64,000 nucleotides of DNA from Clostridia bacterium (GCA_017456015.1 JAFTLL010000004.1:310001-374000), one strand, 5' to 3'. Positions 50,667-60,456 are shown, numbered from the stretch's first letter. A program made the numbers and translations. The notes: generated by a model not told the origin, from the sequence alone.

Positions 50667-51677
50667 TTAGATTTCTGCGAAATATTTGATGGTGCGAACC
50701 ATCTGGCTGGTGTAGCTGTTCTCGTTGTCATACCAAGAAACAACCTGTACCTGATAGGTGTCATCATCAATCTTGGTTACCATGGTCTGTGTTGCATCGA
50801 ACAGAGAACCGTAGGTGATGCCGATAATATCAGAAGATACAAGCGGCTCTTCGGTGTAACCGAAGGAAGCGCTGGAAGCGGCCTTCATAGCGGCGTTGAT
50901 GCCCTCAACGGTTACATCCTTGCCCTTAACAACTGCAACCAAAATGGTGGTAGAACCGGTCGGAACCGGAACACGCTGTGCAGAACCGATGAGCTTGCCG
51001 TTCAATTCCGGAATAACCAGGCCGATTGCTTTTGCAGCACCGGTGGAGTTCGGAACAATGTTTACAGCGGCAGCACGGGCGCGGCGAAGATCGCCTTTTC
51101 TGTGCGGGCCGTCAAGAACCATCTGGTCGCCGGTGAAGGCGTGAACGGTGGTCATGATACCGCTCTGGATGGCTGCATAATCGTTCAGAGTTTTGGCCAT
51201 AGGAGCCAAGCAGTTGGTGGTGCAGGAAGCGGCAGAAATGATTTTGTCATCTGCGGTGAGGGTGTTTTCATTTACGCTGAAAACAATGGTGGGAAGGTCT
51301 TTGCCTGCCGGAGCAGAAATAACAACCTTTTTCGCACCTGCATCAATATGTGCCTGCGCTTTATCCTTCGAGCAATAGAAACCGGTACATTCCAGAACAA
51401 CGTCAACACCGATTTCACCCCAAGGCAGGTCAGCCGCGTTTTTCTCGGCATAAATTTTGATGGTTTTTCCATCAACGGTAATGCTGTCTTCACCAGCAGT
51501 TACGGTGTCAGCCAGAGCGTATCTGCCCTGTGCAGAATCGTATTTGAGAAGATGAGCCAACATGCTGGGGCTTGTCAAATCGTTGATTGCAACGATTTCG
51601 TAGCCATCGGCACCAAACATCTGACGGAAAGCCAGACGGCCGATACGGCCGAAGCCGTTAATAGCAACTTTAACCAT
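50667..51677 (-). CDS. gap: glyceraldehyde-3-phosphate dehydrogenase, type I
   Basis: 336 residues; glycolytic oxidation of glyceraldehyde-3-phosphate. NAD-binding [14 protein letters not shown], Asp33 in AINDLTSP (favouring NAD+ over NADP+), active-site Cys152 in [12 protein letters not shown] and the C-terminal [14 protein letters not shown]. Monocistronic; AGGAGGAAATTTCC before the ATG. Confidence 0.98.
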   Translation of the reverse strand: MVKVAINGFGRIGRLAFRQMFGADGYEIVAINDLTSPSMLAHLLKYDSAQGRYALADTVTAGEDSITVDGKTIKIYAEKNAADLPWGEIGVDVVLECTGFYCSKDKAQAHIDAGAKKVVISAPAGKDLPTIVFSVNENTLTADDKIISAASCTTNCLAPMAKTLNDYAAIQSGIMTTVHAFTGDQMVLDGPHRKGDLRRARAAAVNIVPNSTGAAKAIGLVIPELNGKLIGSAQRVPVPTGSTTILVAVVKGKDVTVEGINAAMKAASSASFGYTEEPLVSSDIIGITYGSLFDATQTMVTKIDDDTYQVQVVSWYDNENSYTSQMVRTIKYFAEI

Positions 51678-51710
51678 GGAAATTTCCTCCTAAAATAAAA
51701 CTATATATTT

Positions 51711-51738
51711 ATTATAAACGATTTTTCCCATTTTTCAA
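51711..51738 (-). promoter_or_regulatory. gap promoter
   Basis: Minus-strand TTGAAA, 16 nt, TATAAT. Confidence 0.75.
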
Positions 51739-51867
51739 GTCCTTTTTGGTACAAGTCAAAAAATCGTGAATACCAACAAAATTTGAAAAATTTACATTTG
51801 TTCGTCTGTGGTTGTTGTGGATAAAATAGAAGGGATTAGAATAAAACAATCGGTTGAGGACATAAAT

Positions 51868-52395
51868 ATGAACCACAGAGAACAACTTTTCGATTATATT
51901 CTGCAACACGGCATTGACGCGTATGCGCTCAAAATTCTGTTGCGGATTCGGCGGGAGGAACTGATGCATCGGGAACCGTTTTTTCAATGCGTGGAAATCA
52001 GCGGACTGGGTGAATTGCTTGCATCGGTGTGCGAATGTAGACTTGTGACGCGCCGTATAGAGGAGCGTAAAATTATAACCGATAAAAGTATGTTTTGCGC
52101 CTTGGTTTTCAATATTGTTAACCGTCTGGCAAGACCGTTGCAGATTTGCACCGTTACGCATAAAAACTGCCTCGCCGTTATTTTGAAGGGCAATTTTGAG
52201 TATACGCCCAATCCCTTTGAAGCGATGTTATTAAAAAAACTGCAAGCCGCTGTATCCTTTTTAAAAGGACAGCCTACAAGTGTGCTGGTTCTGAAATTAA
52301 ATCGCGCCACCGCAAGACCGTCGGCCTGTATTTCTGTCGAGGAAATGCTTTTGAATCCGCTTTCGGATGCCTATGTTTTTTTACACAATGTATAA
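51868..52395 (+). CDS. hypothetical protein
   Basis: 175 residues with no family I can name. ATG 51868 follows GAGG by 8 nt. The sequence is mixed helix/strand. DKSMFCALVFNIVNRLARP resembles the N-box helix of a GHKL histidine-kinase ATPase domain, but the glycine boxes are missing, so a degenerate ATPase-like regulator is only a guess. One CECR and several Cys are scattered. It lies between gap (divergent) and the DUF368 gene. Confidence 0.6.
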   Translation: MNHREQLFDYILQHGIDAYALKILLRIRREELMHREPFFQCVEISGLGELLASVCECRLVTRRIEERKIITDKSMFCALVFNIVNRLARPLQICTVTHKNCLAVILKGNFEYTPNPFEAMLLKKLQAAVSFLKGQPTSVLVLKLNRATARPSACISVEEMLLNPLSDAYVFLHNV

Positions 52396-52535
52396 ATGAA
52401 ACTTATAAAGCTGCCCCTTAAAAGTTGCAATTATATCTTGACCGGTGCGGCTTCAAGTAGTATACTGAATGTAAAGAAATAAGCGGCAGTGCTTGCATTT
52501 TTTTAGTTTTGCTTTTGGGGGTGAAATACCGGAGA

Positions 52536-53429
52536 ATGAGAACCAACGAAGCGTTAAAAACAAGCGAAGATTTACAAACAAATAAAAAAGCAAACCGCGC
52601 GATACAGAGGTGTGCAAATATTGCTATGAGGCTGCTGCAAGGTGTCATTATCGGGCTTGGCGCCGTTTTACCGGGCGTTTCCGGCGGCGTGCTTTGTGTT
52701 GCTTTCGGTATTTATAAACCGGTAATGGAGTTGTTGTCGCATCCGGTGCGGGCCTTTAAAACCCAGATGCGGTTGCTGTTTCCGGTTTTGGTGGGTGCCG
52801 CCATGGGCTTCCTTGGAATTTCCAAATTGCTCGGTTTTTTTCTTACGGCATACCCTGCGCCCTCCATATGCCTTTTTGCAGGGTTGATTATCGGCATGCA
52901 GCCCTCCTTGTTCAAAGAGGCAGGGGTCAATGGGCGCGGCAAGGCGGCATTTTTCTCTCTGGAAATCGCCTTCCTGCTTACCACCGCTTTGTTGCTTGGT
53001 TTGCATATGATTTCTACAACGATTGCATTAAATCCGGTGGCCTATCTTTTTTGCGGCTTTTGTGTCGCACTCAGTGTTATTGTTCCGGGTATGAGTTTTT
53101 CAACCCTTTTGATGCCGCTCGGCCTGTATACGCCACTGGTAACTGGGATAGGCAATTTGGATTTGGAGGTCATTACCCTTACCGGTATCGGTGCGATTTT
53201 GACGGTGGTTGTCCTTGCACGGGGCGTTACAATCTTTATGCAACGGTTTTATACGGTTGCATATCACGCCATTCTCGGTATTGTGATTGCGGCTACGGTC
53301 TATATCATTCCCTACAAAAGTTTTACATTGAGCCTGCGGTCCGGTCTGCTGAACGGTGTTTGTATTGTCGCAGGAATTGGAATTGCGCTTTTGTTGGAAA
53401 AGTGCAACCGTAAAATCAAACCCCAGTAA
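52536..53429 (+). CDS. DUF368 (PopT-type) polytopic membrane protein
   Basis: 297 residues, eight or more membrane segments, with the two family repeats GAVLPGVSGGVLCVAFG and VIVPGMSFSTLLM. DUF368 proteins have been shown to recycle undecaprenyl phosphate across the membrane (PopT) for cell-wall synthesis. ATG 52536 gives a Lys/Arg-rich cytoplasmic start; an upstream GTG (52521) is possible. A terminator follows. Confidence 0.88.
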   Translation: MRTNEALKTSEDLQTNKKANRAIQRCANIAMRLLQGVIIGLGAVLPGVSGGVLCVAFGIYKPVMELLSHPVRAFKTQMRLLFPVLVGAAMGFLGISKLLGFFLTAYPAPSICLFAGLIIGMQPSLFKEAGVNGRGKAAFFSLEIAFLLTTALLLGLHMISTTIALNPVAYLFCGFCVALSVIVPGMSFSTLLMPLGLYTPLVTGIGNLDLEVITLTGIGAILTVVVLARGVTIFMQRFYTVAYHAILGIVIAATVYIIPYKSFTLSLRSGLLNGVCIVAGIGIALLLEKCNRKIKPQ

Positions 53430-53448
53430 AATGAACATAAAAAATATG

Positions 53449-53480
53449 GCCGGCAGCATAAGCTGCCGGTCTTGTTTTTT
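53449..53480. terminator. terminator between DUF368 and the small membrane gene
   Basis: CCGGCAGC (53450-53457) with GCTGCCGG (53462-53469), then TCTTGTTTTTTG on the plus strand and a weaker AT-rich tail on the minus strand. Confidence 0.75.
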
Positions 53481-53484
53481 GTTT

Positions 53485-53712
53485 TTAATAGCGTCTGTTT
53501 CGGCAGGCACAATAGCGAACGATCAGATAAATTGCAATCAAGATCGCTAAAATAACTGCGACAACAATAACTGCCGCAATTGCGCCCAAAATTGCCGAAG
53601 CGAAAACGCTGCCGAGAATCAGACCGATTGCCGCTGCAAATAGGGCAATCAAGAAGGTCAAAACTGTGTCAAGACAACAGCGTCTTCCGCATCCGAGGCC
53701 ATTGTTTTCCAT
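53485..53712 (-). CDS. small Cys-flanked two-helix membrane protein
   Basis: 75 residues: a GCGRRCC N-terminus, one long or two short hydrophobic segments rich in Ala/Ile/Val (about 17-65), and a CACRNRRY C-terminus. AAAGGAAG precedes the ATG. Similar tiny Gly/Cys-containing membrane proteins occur in Clostridia without known function. It could be sporulation-related by analogy only. Confidence 0.7.
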   Translation of the reverse strand: MENNGLGCGRRCCLDTVLTFLIALFAAAIGLILGSVFASAILGAIAAVIVVAVILAILIAIYLIVRYCACRNRRY

Positions 53713-53822
53713 TCTCTGTCACTTCCTTTGTTTTCTCAGCCGGCTGTACTTTATTTTATGCGGCTTGTCTGCCATTGGTGACAGGCCGGCCGAAAAACAG
53801 AGTTAAACTTTACATGAAAATG

Positions 53823-53851
53823 TTGACGAAATCATAAAGAAGCGGTATAAT
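53823..53851 (+). promoter_or_regulatory. mscL promoter
   Basis: TTGACG, 17 nt, TATAAT; 24 nt before the ATG at 53875. Confidence 0.8.
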
Positions 53852-53874
53852 TGTTGCAAAGGGGGATGAAGAAA

Positions 53875-54321
53875 ATGCGTAATTTCGTAAATGAGTTTAA
53901 AAAATTTATTTCCAAGGGCAATGTAGTAGACATGGCTATTGCGGTCATCATGGGCGGCGCTTTCGGAAAAATCGTTACCAGCTTGGTAAATGACATCATC
54001 ATGCCGCTCATCAGCGTGGTTATCGGTGGATTGAATGTAAAGGATTGGAAGTGGGTAATCAAGGCGGCTGAGAAAAATGCGGCAGGAGACATTATTACAG
54101 AAGAAACAGCACTTACATACGGCGTTTTTTTGCAAAATGTCATTGATTTTCTGATTATTGCTTTTTGCATTTTTGTCATGTTACGGCTTTTGTTGAGTAT
54201 GCAAAACAGATTCCGCAAACCCGCCAAAGAAGAACCGGTAGTCGAGGCACCGAAGGAAACCGAACTGGATGTGCTTATGGATATCCGTTCTATGTTAAAG
54301 GAACAAAATAAAGGAGAATAA
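53875..54321 (+). CDS. mscL: large-conductance mechanosensitive channel
   Basis: 148 residues: FKKFISKGNVVDMAIAVIMGGAFGKIV (shown as the two parts FKKFISKGNV and DMAIAVIMGGAFG) is the N-terminal helix and TM1. TM2 follows the periplasmic loop, and a charged bundle ends the protein. Pentameric emergency valve opened by membrane tension under hypo-osmotic shock. ATG 53875 is preferred because AAAGGGGG is 9 nt upstream; the ATG at 53866 directly abuts that site. Confidence 0.95.
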   Translation: MRNFVNEFKKFISKGNVVDMAIAVIMGGAFGKIVTSLVNDIIMPLISVVIGGLNVKDWKWVIKAAEKNAAGDIITEETALTYGVFLQNVIDFLIIAFCIFVMLRLLLSMQNRFRKPAKEEPVVEAPKETELDVLMDIRSMLKEQNKGE

Positions 54322-54326
54322 AAGTT

Positions 54327-54902
54327 ATGCAAAAACCCGTATTGGTAGAAGTGTCTGCACGGCACGCACATTTGTCACAGGAAGCACTGGAAATTCTGTT
54401 CGGTAAGGGACATACGCTCACACCCAAAAAAGAGCTTTCCCAGCCCGGGCAATATGCTTGCGAGGAGCGGATTACCGTGGTTGGTCCGAAAAAAGAGCTG
54501 GCCGGCGTTTCGATATTGGGTCCGGTTCGCCCGTCTACACAGGTTGAAATTTCTGCAACCGATGCACGTTCCATCGGCCTTGCAGCACCGATTCGCGAGT
54601 CAGGTGATGTAGCCGGCAGTGTAGGCTGTAAACTGGTTGGCCCCTGCGGTGAGCTTGAAATTTCCGAAGGTGTAATTGTGGCCAAGCGCCATATTCATAT
54701 GACACCGGCAGATGCCGAAAAATACGGTGTGCAGGATAAACAAGTCGTTCGGGTTGCGGTTGAATCCAACGGACGCAGTCTGGTGTTCGGTGATGTTGTT
54801 GCCAGAGTCAGCGAAAAGTTTGCACTGGCAATGCATATTGATACCGACGAGGGCAATGCCGCCGGATGCACCCCGGGCATGATGGGCGACATTCTTGATT
54901 AG
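54327..54902 (+). CDS. pduL: phosphate propanoyltransferase/phosphotransacetylase PduL
   Basis: 191 residues; converts acyl-CoA and phosphate to acyl-phosphate. The two PduL beta-barrel repeats carry the zinc-ligand motifs SARHAHLS, AKRHIHM and MHIDTDEGNAA. It lacks the N-terminal encapsulation peptide of microcompartment forms, so it is probably cytosolic and replaces Pta in acetate formation. It is 5 nt after mscL, with AAAGGAG. Confidence 0.95.
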   Translation: MQKPVLVEVSARHAHLSQEALEILFGKGHTLTPKKELSQPGQYACEERITVVGPKKELAGVSILGPVRPSTQVEISATDARSIGLAAPIRESGDVAGSVGCKLVGPCGELEISEGVIVAKRHIHMTPADAEKYGVQDKQVVRVAVESNGRSLVFGDVVARVSEKFALAMHIDTDEGNAAGCTPGMMGDILD

Positions 54903-56025
54903 TACAAAACAACAAAATCATACAACGCCCGCCGAAAAGGCGGGCGTATATTTGCATTTTCCTTTTTGCGAAAGCAAATGCAATTACTGCGATTTTTATT
55001 CTGCCCGCTTTCCGGCAGAAAAACAGCAGGCATATATTGCCGCACTCTGCAATCAAATTTCGGATTACGGGGCGCGGCTTTCTTTGTCGGCGGATACTTT
55101 ATATCTCGGCGGCGGCACGCCCACCGTTTTGCAGGCCGAGGCGCTGGTGCAGACCATTAAAACCGCAAAGCAGCAGTTTGGCCCTTTTGCGGAAATTACG
55201 GTGGAAGCCAACCCGGCCGACCGTTTGGGAGACACCTTTTTATCTCTGCGGCAGGCAGGGGTCAACCGCCTGTCTTTGGGGGTGCAATCGGCCGACCTGA
55301 CAGAACTGCAACGATTGGGGCGCCGCCATACGCCCGAGCAGGTTGTGCGCTGTGTTGCGGACAGCCGCGCCGCCGGTATCCAAAATCTTTCTTTGGATTT
55401 GATGCTGGGTATTCCGGGGCAAACCGCCGAAAGCTTACAGCACACTTTGGATTTTTGCTTGGCGCTTGCACCTGAACATATTTCGGCCTATATGCTGAAA
55501 ATTGAAGAGGGAACCCCCTTTGGGCGTATATGTCCTCCCGGACTGCCGAGCGAGGATGAAACGGCCGCTTTGTACCTGCAAATGTGTGACACCTTGCGCA
55601 CGGCGGGATATCTGCATTATGAAATCTCGAATTTTTGCAAGCCCGGCTTTGAAAGCCGGCATAATCTAAAATATTGGACCCTTTCTCCTTATCTTGGTAT
55701 AGGCCCCGGCGCACACAGCTTTATCGATGGAAAACGGTTTTATTTTCCGCGGAGTTTGGACTCCTTTTTGTCCAACCCCTGCTCGATACCGGACGGCGAT
55801 GGCGGAGATGAGAATGAATATGTTATGCTGCGGTTGCGGTTGGCCGAAGGGCTGAATTATAAGGAATACCAGCGGTTGTATCAAAAGGATTTTGCTGCGC
55901 TGCACGAAAAGCAGATTGCGCAATTACAGCAAAACGGTTTGGTACACCCTTCAACCGAGCGTCTGGCCTTGACCGAAAAAGGCTTCTTGCTTTCCAACAG
56001 CATTATTTTACAGCTGCTTGATTAA
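54895..56025 (+). CDS. hemW: HemW-like radical SAM heme chaperone
   Basis: 376 residues; the cluster motif CESKCNYC (Cys25/29/32) is followed by DFYSARF as in HemW rather than HemN, and the HNLKYWTLSPYLGIGPGAHS region is typical. HemW binds and delivers heme; annotations as coproporphyrinogen oxidase are usually wrong for this form. The start is uncertain: TTG 54895 overlaps pduL by 8 bases and lacks a clear ribosome site. Confidence 0.93.
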   Translation: MISTKQQNHTTPAEKAGVYLHFPFCESKCNYCDFYSARFPAEKQQAYIAALCNQISDYGARLSLSADTLYLGGGTPTVLQAEALVQTIKTAKQQFGPFAEITVEANPADRLGDTFLSLRQAGVNRLSLGVQSADLTELQRLGRRHTPEQVVRCVADSRAAGIQNLSLDLMLGIPGQTAESLQHTLDFCLALAPEHISAYMLKIEEGTPFGRICPPGLPSEDETAALYLQMCDTLRTAGYLHYEISNFCKPGFESRHNLKYWTLSPYLGIGPGAHSFIDGKRFYFPRSLDSFLSNPCSIPDGDGGDENEYVMLRLRLAEGLNYKEYQRLYQKDFAALHEKQIAQLQQNGLVHPSTERLALTEKGFLLSNSIILQLLD

Positions 56026-56066
56026 AAACCATGCCCTTTCGCTCATAAAGCGAAAGGGCATGGTTT
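56026..56066. terminator. bidirectional terminator
   Basis: 18-bp perfect stem (56026-56043 with 56049-56066) between the convergent hemW and phosphopantetheinyl transferase genes; tails TTATT on + and TTTTTAAT on -. Confidence 0.85.
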
Positions 56067-56592
56067 ATTCCTTTTGAATTTTTACATTCTGTTTTTGTTC
56101 GGTCGCAATACAAACGGTAAAATCCTTGTTTTCGATGCGGTAAAAGAAAGCCGGAGGCAAATCGGGGGAAGAAAAGGTGTCCTCCAATACCGAAAAGTCA
56201 CGCATAGACTGCCGTAAACCGGTGCCATATAATTTCAAATAGCTTTCTTTTGCTGTCCAGATACGGAGAAATGCGCGGGCGTCATCGTCCGGAACCGCTC
56301 TATGCTCGGTCTCGGTCAAGCAATAGCGGCGCAAGCCCTCTCGTATGGCTCTATCGTAAAACTCGATATCGACACCCACCTCGGCATCCGACACGGCAAT
56401 CACCAATCGGTTACGGCTGTGGGAAACATTGAAAAAAATGTTTTCGTTCTGCAAAGCCGGTTTTCCGTCGGGACGCAGTGTGAAAGCAGGTCGAGCAACC
56501 GACCAATCCGTTTGCAAAATCTCTGATAGCCTTGCTTGCCAAAAGGCACGCCGGTTTTCCTTTGGGCAGGGGTAAAAATAAAGATAAACCAT
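56065..56592 (-). CDS. 4'-phosphopantetheinyl transferase superfamily protein
   Basis: 175 residues, Sfp-like but short. VGVDIEFYD and WTAKESYLKLYG hold the Mg-binding Asp/Glu and Lys; FNVSHSRNRLVIAV is the third motif. Transfers phosphopantetheine from CoA to a carrier protein. No NRPS/PKS gene lies here, so the acyl carrier protein of fatty acid synthesis is a likely target. It abuts the PH-domain gene upstream (2-nt gap). Confidence 0.9.
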   Translation of the reverse strand: MVYLYFYPCPKENRRAFWQARLSEILQTDWSVARPAFTLRPDGKPALQNENIFFNVSHSRNRLVIAVSDAEVGVDIEFYDRAIREGLRRYCLTETEHRAVPDDDARAFLRIWTAKESYLKLYGTGLRQSMRDFSVLEDTFSSPDLPPAFFYRIENKDFTVCIATEQKQNVKIQKE

Positions 56593-56594
56593 AG

Positions 56595-58025
56595 CTATTG
56601 CTCCAAACGGTAGGTTTCGTGTAAAAAGGTCTGTACCTCTTTGTGCTTTAAAGAGGTTACGGTCAGTTTATCACGGTTTTTATCCCGGATTTTAAAGGTG
56701 GTGCGGCAAAAACCGCTGATAAAATCGGGGAGAAAACGGGTGACAATGATTTCTTCAATGTCATTGGATTTGGCCGTAATCGATTTAAAGGTAAAAATAC
56801 CGCCGCCGACGCAGACCAAATAATTTTGCAGCGAAAAACCGCTGTGTTTGAAACGCACCAGTTGGCAGACGGCGAATAACAAATCTATCACAGCCGCAAC
56901 AACGGCAAAAAATTCAATCACATCGGCAAACTTCGGGAAAAGTCCGGTCAGCAGAGCGCGTACCGGTAAAATCAAGGCAAAGATTAAAAGTGGCGGCGTT
57001 AAAAAACGTAAAAGCGTAATGGGCGGTGGTGTAAAAGCAACGCTTTTTTTAGGAAGCTCCGGCACAAAGGCCGACAACACCCGCTTCATTTCCGGTTTTG
57101 TTACGGCCGGGAGAAAGACTGGGCTTTCCCGGCGTTTTTCGCCGTAGCCACCCACGCTGATTTTAACCGAATAATGCCCAAGCAAGCGCATAAACCAGTT
57201 TTGTTGCGAAACAACGGCGTGCATGGTCTGCAAATCAAACACAATACTGCGCCGGGGCAATATGCCGGCGCGGATGTTGATAACACTGTCCTTTTTATAG
57301 ACACGAAAGCCGATGTTTTTCAAAAGTCCGTTCAGCAAAGCAACGCCATAGCCCACAAGAAGAATTAAGGAGATAATGCCTGCAATTCGCGGAATTTCAC
57401 GGGGCATTTGTTTGGAAATCTGCAAGACCTTTTCAATCAAAAGGCGGTTGAGGGTCTCGCCGATAATCGAACCGGCCTGATTGATAATCGGTGCGGCAAT
57501 CAGCAGACCGGTTGCGGCCGAAGAGGTGGCCGCGGCCATAAGCAAAACCTTCCAAAAGCCGGAGGCATACCGCAAATCGGCCGTTGCCGCGTCGAATCCG
57601 TTCATAATCATAGCAGCGTTTTTCTTGTGCATGGGAATACATATATCCGCGCCGCCCTTGACGCCGGCATCGGTATAAACTTTGAGATTCACCACCCCAA
57701 ACAGGGCATAAAACGGATTGTTTTCGCTGGTAACCAAGACAATTTTTTCGGCCGGGATGGCGGTTCTTGTACGGTAAAACAAGCCCTTGCAAATTACGAT
57801 TTTTTCTTCGGCCAAGGTAATACTGCAAAGCTTATATTTGAGTACGGCGATACCGACGGCCAGCAGGGAGGCCAGCACCTCGCCGATAATCAGCCTTGTG
57901 AGCACACCGGTCTCATGGTAGTTCAACAAACCGCGTATCGCGGGATAAATTAAAAGGGTAAGGTAAGGGTAGAGATAGGTTAAAATCAGCAGACGGTGCG
58001 GTTTTATATGGATTTTTTTTTCCAT
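56595..58025 (-). CDS. PH-domain membrane protein, YdbT-like
   Basis: 476 residues with paired N-terminal membrane segments and three bacterial PH (bPH2) domains separated by further hydrophobic pairs. Marker segments are LVTSENNPFYALFGVVNLKV, VFDLQTMHAVVSQQNW, and a C-terminal bPH-like part. With YdbS it forms a conserved Firmicutes pair whose Bacillus members affect resistance to bacteriocins. Immediately follows the ydbS-like gene with no gap. Function in this organism unknown. Confidence 0.85.
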   Translation of the reverse strand: MEKKIHIKPHRLLILTYLYPYLTLLIYPAIRGLLNYHETGVLTRLIIGEVLASLLAVGIAVLKYKLCSITLAEEKIVICKGLFYRTRTAIPAEKIVLVTSENNPFYALFGVVNLKVYTDAGVKGGADICIPMHKKNAAMIMNGFDAATADLRYASGFWKVLLMAAATSSAATGLLIAAPIINQAGSIIGETLNRLLIEKVLQISKQMPREIPRIAGIISLILLVGYGVALLNGLLKNIGFRVYKKDSVINIRAGILPRRSIVFDLQTMHAVVSQQNWFMRLLGHYSVKISVGGYGEKRRESPVFLPAVTKPEMKRVLSAFVPELPKKSVAFTPPPITLLRFLTPPLLIFALILPVRALLTGLFPKFADVIEFFAVVAAVIDLLFAVCQLVRFKHSGFSLQNYLVCVGGGIFTFKSITAKSNDIEEIIVTRFLPDFISGFCRTTFKIRDKNRDKLTVTSLKHKEVQTFLHETYRLEQ

Positions 58026-58457
58026 TTAATGCCTCCTGCCGCAACGGGATATAATTTCCTCTGCGATTTCGCTTTCTAAGGGCGGCAAGAGCAGATAGCC
58101 GCCCAGCGCCTTGATACGCAAAGAATGCATGTTAAAGAGTGCCGAAACGGGAGTGCAAACCTTTTGCATAAACAGAAGCCTGTCCAAGGGCAGGATATGT
58201 TCCCGGCGCATAAAGAAGCCGACGGTGTAGCTTAAAGCTGCATCCGAAACACGAATGTCAACACTGCGCCAGAGCGCCGGAAGATAAAAAAGTACGGCAA
58301 ACAGCCCGGCAAGGACAGAAAAAGCCATAATTGTGTGAGAAACACTGGGCAAAAAATAGGAAATCACCAAGGAGAGAATACAAAGTAATCCAAAAACCAA
58401 AAAGGCATATACATACCATAAATATAAGGTTTTTTTCGAAAGGCGGTAGACCTTCAT
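58026..58457 (-). CDS. PH-domain membrane protein, YdbS-like
   Basis: 143 residues: two membrane segments (about 10-60) and one bPH2 domain with LPLDRLLFMQKVCTPVSALF. ATG 58457 follows GGTG by 7 nt; a GTG 12 bases earlier overlaps rarA. First of the ydbS-ydbT pair, and its gene starts just beyond the rarA stop, so rarA-ydbS-ydbT-PPTase likely form one transcript. Confidence 0.85.
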   Translation of the reverse strand: MKVYRLSKKTLYLWYVYAFLVFGLLCILSLVISYFLPSVSHTIMAFSVLAGLFAVLFYLPALWRSVDIRVSDAALSYTVGFFMRREHILPLDRLLFMQKVCTPVSALFNMHSLRIKALGGYLLLPPLESEIAEEIISRCGRRH

Positions 58458-58458
58458 T

Positions 58459-59736
58459 TTAATCACCACTTGATTTTTTAATTTCTTCCAAATGGGTAAG
58501 AAAGCTCTGCTCGGTTTTATTATCTCCGCAACGGTAGTATTTTTTCCCTTTCAATACATCGGGCAAATACTGCTGACGAACATAATGGTTGGGATAATCA
58601 TGGGGATACAGATAATGTTGGCCCCGCACTATGGCATCGGCACCGTCAAAATGCTTGTTTTGCAATTGCCGCGGAATTGGACCGATATTGCCTTTTTGCA
58701 CATCGGCCATGGCCGCGTTGATGCCCATATAAGCCGAATTGGATTTAGGAGATAAACAAACCAGCACGACCGCATCGGCCAGCGGAATCCGCGCTTCGGG
58801 AAGGCCGAGCATTTGGGCGGCATCCACAGCCGATTTCACAATCGGTATAATTTGGGGGTAAGCCAAACCGACATCCTCACAGGCGCAAACCATCAGTCGC
58901 CGGCAGGCCGAGGGCAAATCTCCGGCCTCCAAAAGACGGGCGAGGTAATGCAACGCCGCGTCGGGGTCACTGCCGCGCATGGATTTCTGGTAGGCCGAAA
59001 CAATATCATAATGGTCGTCGCCATTTCGGTCGTACCGCATGGTACTCTTGCCGATGACCGACTGCACATTTTCGCGCGTGATATGGATTTTTCCGTTTTG
59101 GCGTTCAGCGGTCAGCACGGCGATTTCCAGCGCGTTCAGCGCCTTGCGCACATCCCCGCCGCCGCTTGCGGCCAGCGCTTTGACCAAAGTATCTTCGGAA
59201 AAGGTGATTTCGGCACCGTTTTCCTCAGCAAGACAAACCACACCGCGTTGGATTGCCGGCAGAATATCTTCCACCGAAAGCGGTTTAAATTCAAACACGG
59301 TGCAACGGCTAATGACAGCGTTGTAAACATAAAAATACGGATTTTCGGTGGTCGAAGCAATGAGTGTCACACTACCGTTTTCGATATATTCCAGCAAGGT
59401 CTGCTGTTGGCGCTTGTTAAAATACTGAATTTCGTCGAGATAGAGCAAAACGCCGTTTTCCCCTTGGATTGTATCCAGTTGGGAAAGCATATCCTTGATA
59501 TCGGCGGTTGAGGCGGTGGTAGCATTCATTTTATAAAACATACGGCCGCTTTTTTTAGCCAGCATATTTGCAACGGTAGTTTTGCCTACACCGGAGGGAC
59601 CGTAAAAAATCAAATTGGGCAGGGTGTCCAAATCGAAAAGCCGCCGCAACGGCTTGTTTTCACCCAAGAGGTGCTGTTGACCGCAGAGCTCATCGGGGGT
59701 TTGGGGGCGGATACGCTCCGCCAATGGGGTTTGCAA
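58459..59736 (-). CDS. rarA: replication-associated recombination ATPase RarA/MgsA
   Basis: 425-residue AAA+ ATPase acting at stalled replication forks. Walker A YGPSGVGKTT, Walker B LYLDEIQYF, sensor TENPYFYVYNAVISRC, then the C-terminal tetramerisation domain with YLYPHDYPNHYVRQQYLP. I chose TTG 59736 because AAAGGAG is 9 nt upstream; the TTG at 59757 would place that site inside the gene. Confidence 0.95.
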   Translation of the reverse strand: MQTPLAERIRPQTPDELCGQQHLLGENKPLRRLFDLDTLPNLIFYGPSGVGKTTVANMLAKKSGRMFYKMNATTASTADIKDMLSQLDTIQGENGVLLYLDEIQYFNKRQQQTLLEYIENGSVTLIASTTENPYFYVYNAVISRCTVFEFKPLSVEDILPAIQRGVVCLAEENGAEITFSEDTLVKALAASGGGDVRKALNALEIAVLTAERQNGKIHITRENVQSVIGKSTMRYDRNGDDHYDIVSAYQKSMRGSDPDAALHYLARLLEAGDLPSACRRLMVCACEDVGLAYPQIIPIVKSAVDAAQMLGLPEARIPLADAVVLVCLSPKSNSAYMGINAAMADVQKGNIGPIPRQLQNKHFDGADAIVRGQHYLYPHDYPNHYVRQQYLPDVLKGKKYYRCGDNKTEQSFLTHLEEIKKSSGD

Positions 59737-59766
59737 TGCGCAACACTCCTTTGTCAAAATTGCGTT

Positions 59767-60414
59767 TTAATAACCCAAGGCTTGGTTAACAAGAATGACC
59801 TTAATGCGGTTTTTTTGGCGCTGCCTTGCAGAAACCAGAAAATTAGCGCAAATGCGTGCCTCACAAGCACACCCGTCACACATTTGCCCGTCGGCTTTCT
59901 GTAACGAAACACATTCGCCGGTTTTGGCACAGTAGGTATCCTTTTCCAGACGGATTGTGTTTTTCGGGGCGGCAATTTCCTTTACGCGCCGTTCGGCCGC
60001 CTTCAAATCCTTTACAATTTTATTTACGCCGACAACGGCAATCACGCTCTTCGGGCCGAAGGCAATCGCGGCAATGCGGTTGGAATTCCCGTCAACATTA
60101 TAAAGCCAGCCCTGTTCGGTAATGGCATTGCAGGAGGTGAGATAAACATCGGCCGAAAAGGTGCGGCGGTAAATCTCTTCGACGGCTTCGGGGGTTTCGG
60201 CCTTGCTGCGGTCTAAAAACGTATAGGCACCCGAGCGCATCAGTTCCAGCACACCGCTTTGTGCCAGCGTGACCGAGCCGCCGCAGGAAATCACATCGCC
60301 TTCTTTTAATAGGGCCCGCACCTGCTCTACGGCATCGGCTGCGGTTTCACAGTAAAATGCCTGCATTTGATTTTTCTCAATATTTTGCATCAGTTGTTTG
60401 ATGGCGTCTGTCAT
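59767..60414 (-). CDS. LUD-domain (LutC/DUF162-type) protein
   Basis: 215 residues. GDVISCGGSVTLAQSGV and the C-terminal Cys cluster (CAKTGECVSLQ, CDGCACEARICA) belong to the LUD family linked to lactate or organic-acid oxidation. No lutA/lutB partner is present, so its role is uncertain. ATG 60414 follows AAAGGAACATTCTT. It precedes rarA by 30 nt on the same strand. Confidence 0.85.
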   Translation of the reverse strand: MTDAIKQLMQNIEKNQMQAFYCETAADAVEQVRALLKEGDVISCGGSVTLAQSGVLELMRSGAYTFLDRSKAETPEAVEEIYRRTFSADVYLTSCNAITEQGWLYNVDGNSNRIAAIAFGPKSVIAVVGVNKIVKDLKAAERRVKEIAAPKNTIRLEKDTYCAKTGECVSLQKADGQMCDGCACEARICANFLVSARQRQKNRIKVILVNQALGY

Positions 60415-60456
60415 AAGAATGTTCCTTTCTGTCAAGGCTTTTCCTTATTTTAACAT

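Noticed and set aside
50607..51698. 363-residue plus-strand frame antisense to gap
   Set aside because: Shadow of the strongly biased gap coding sequence; no ribosome site and no family resemblance.
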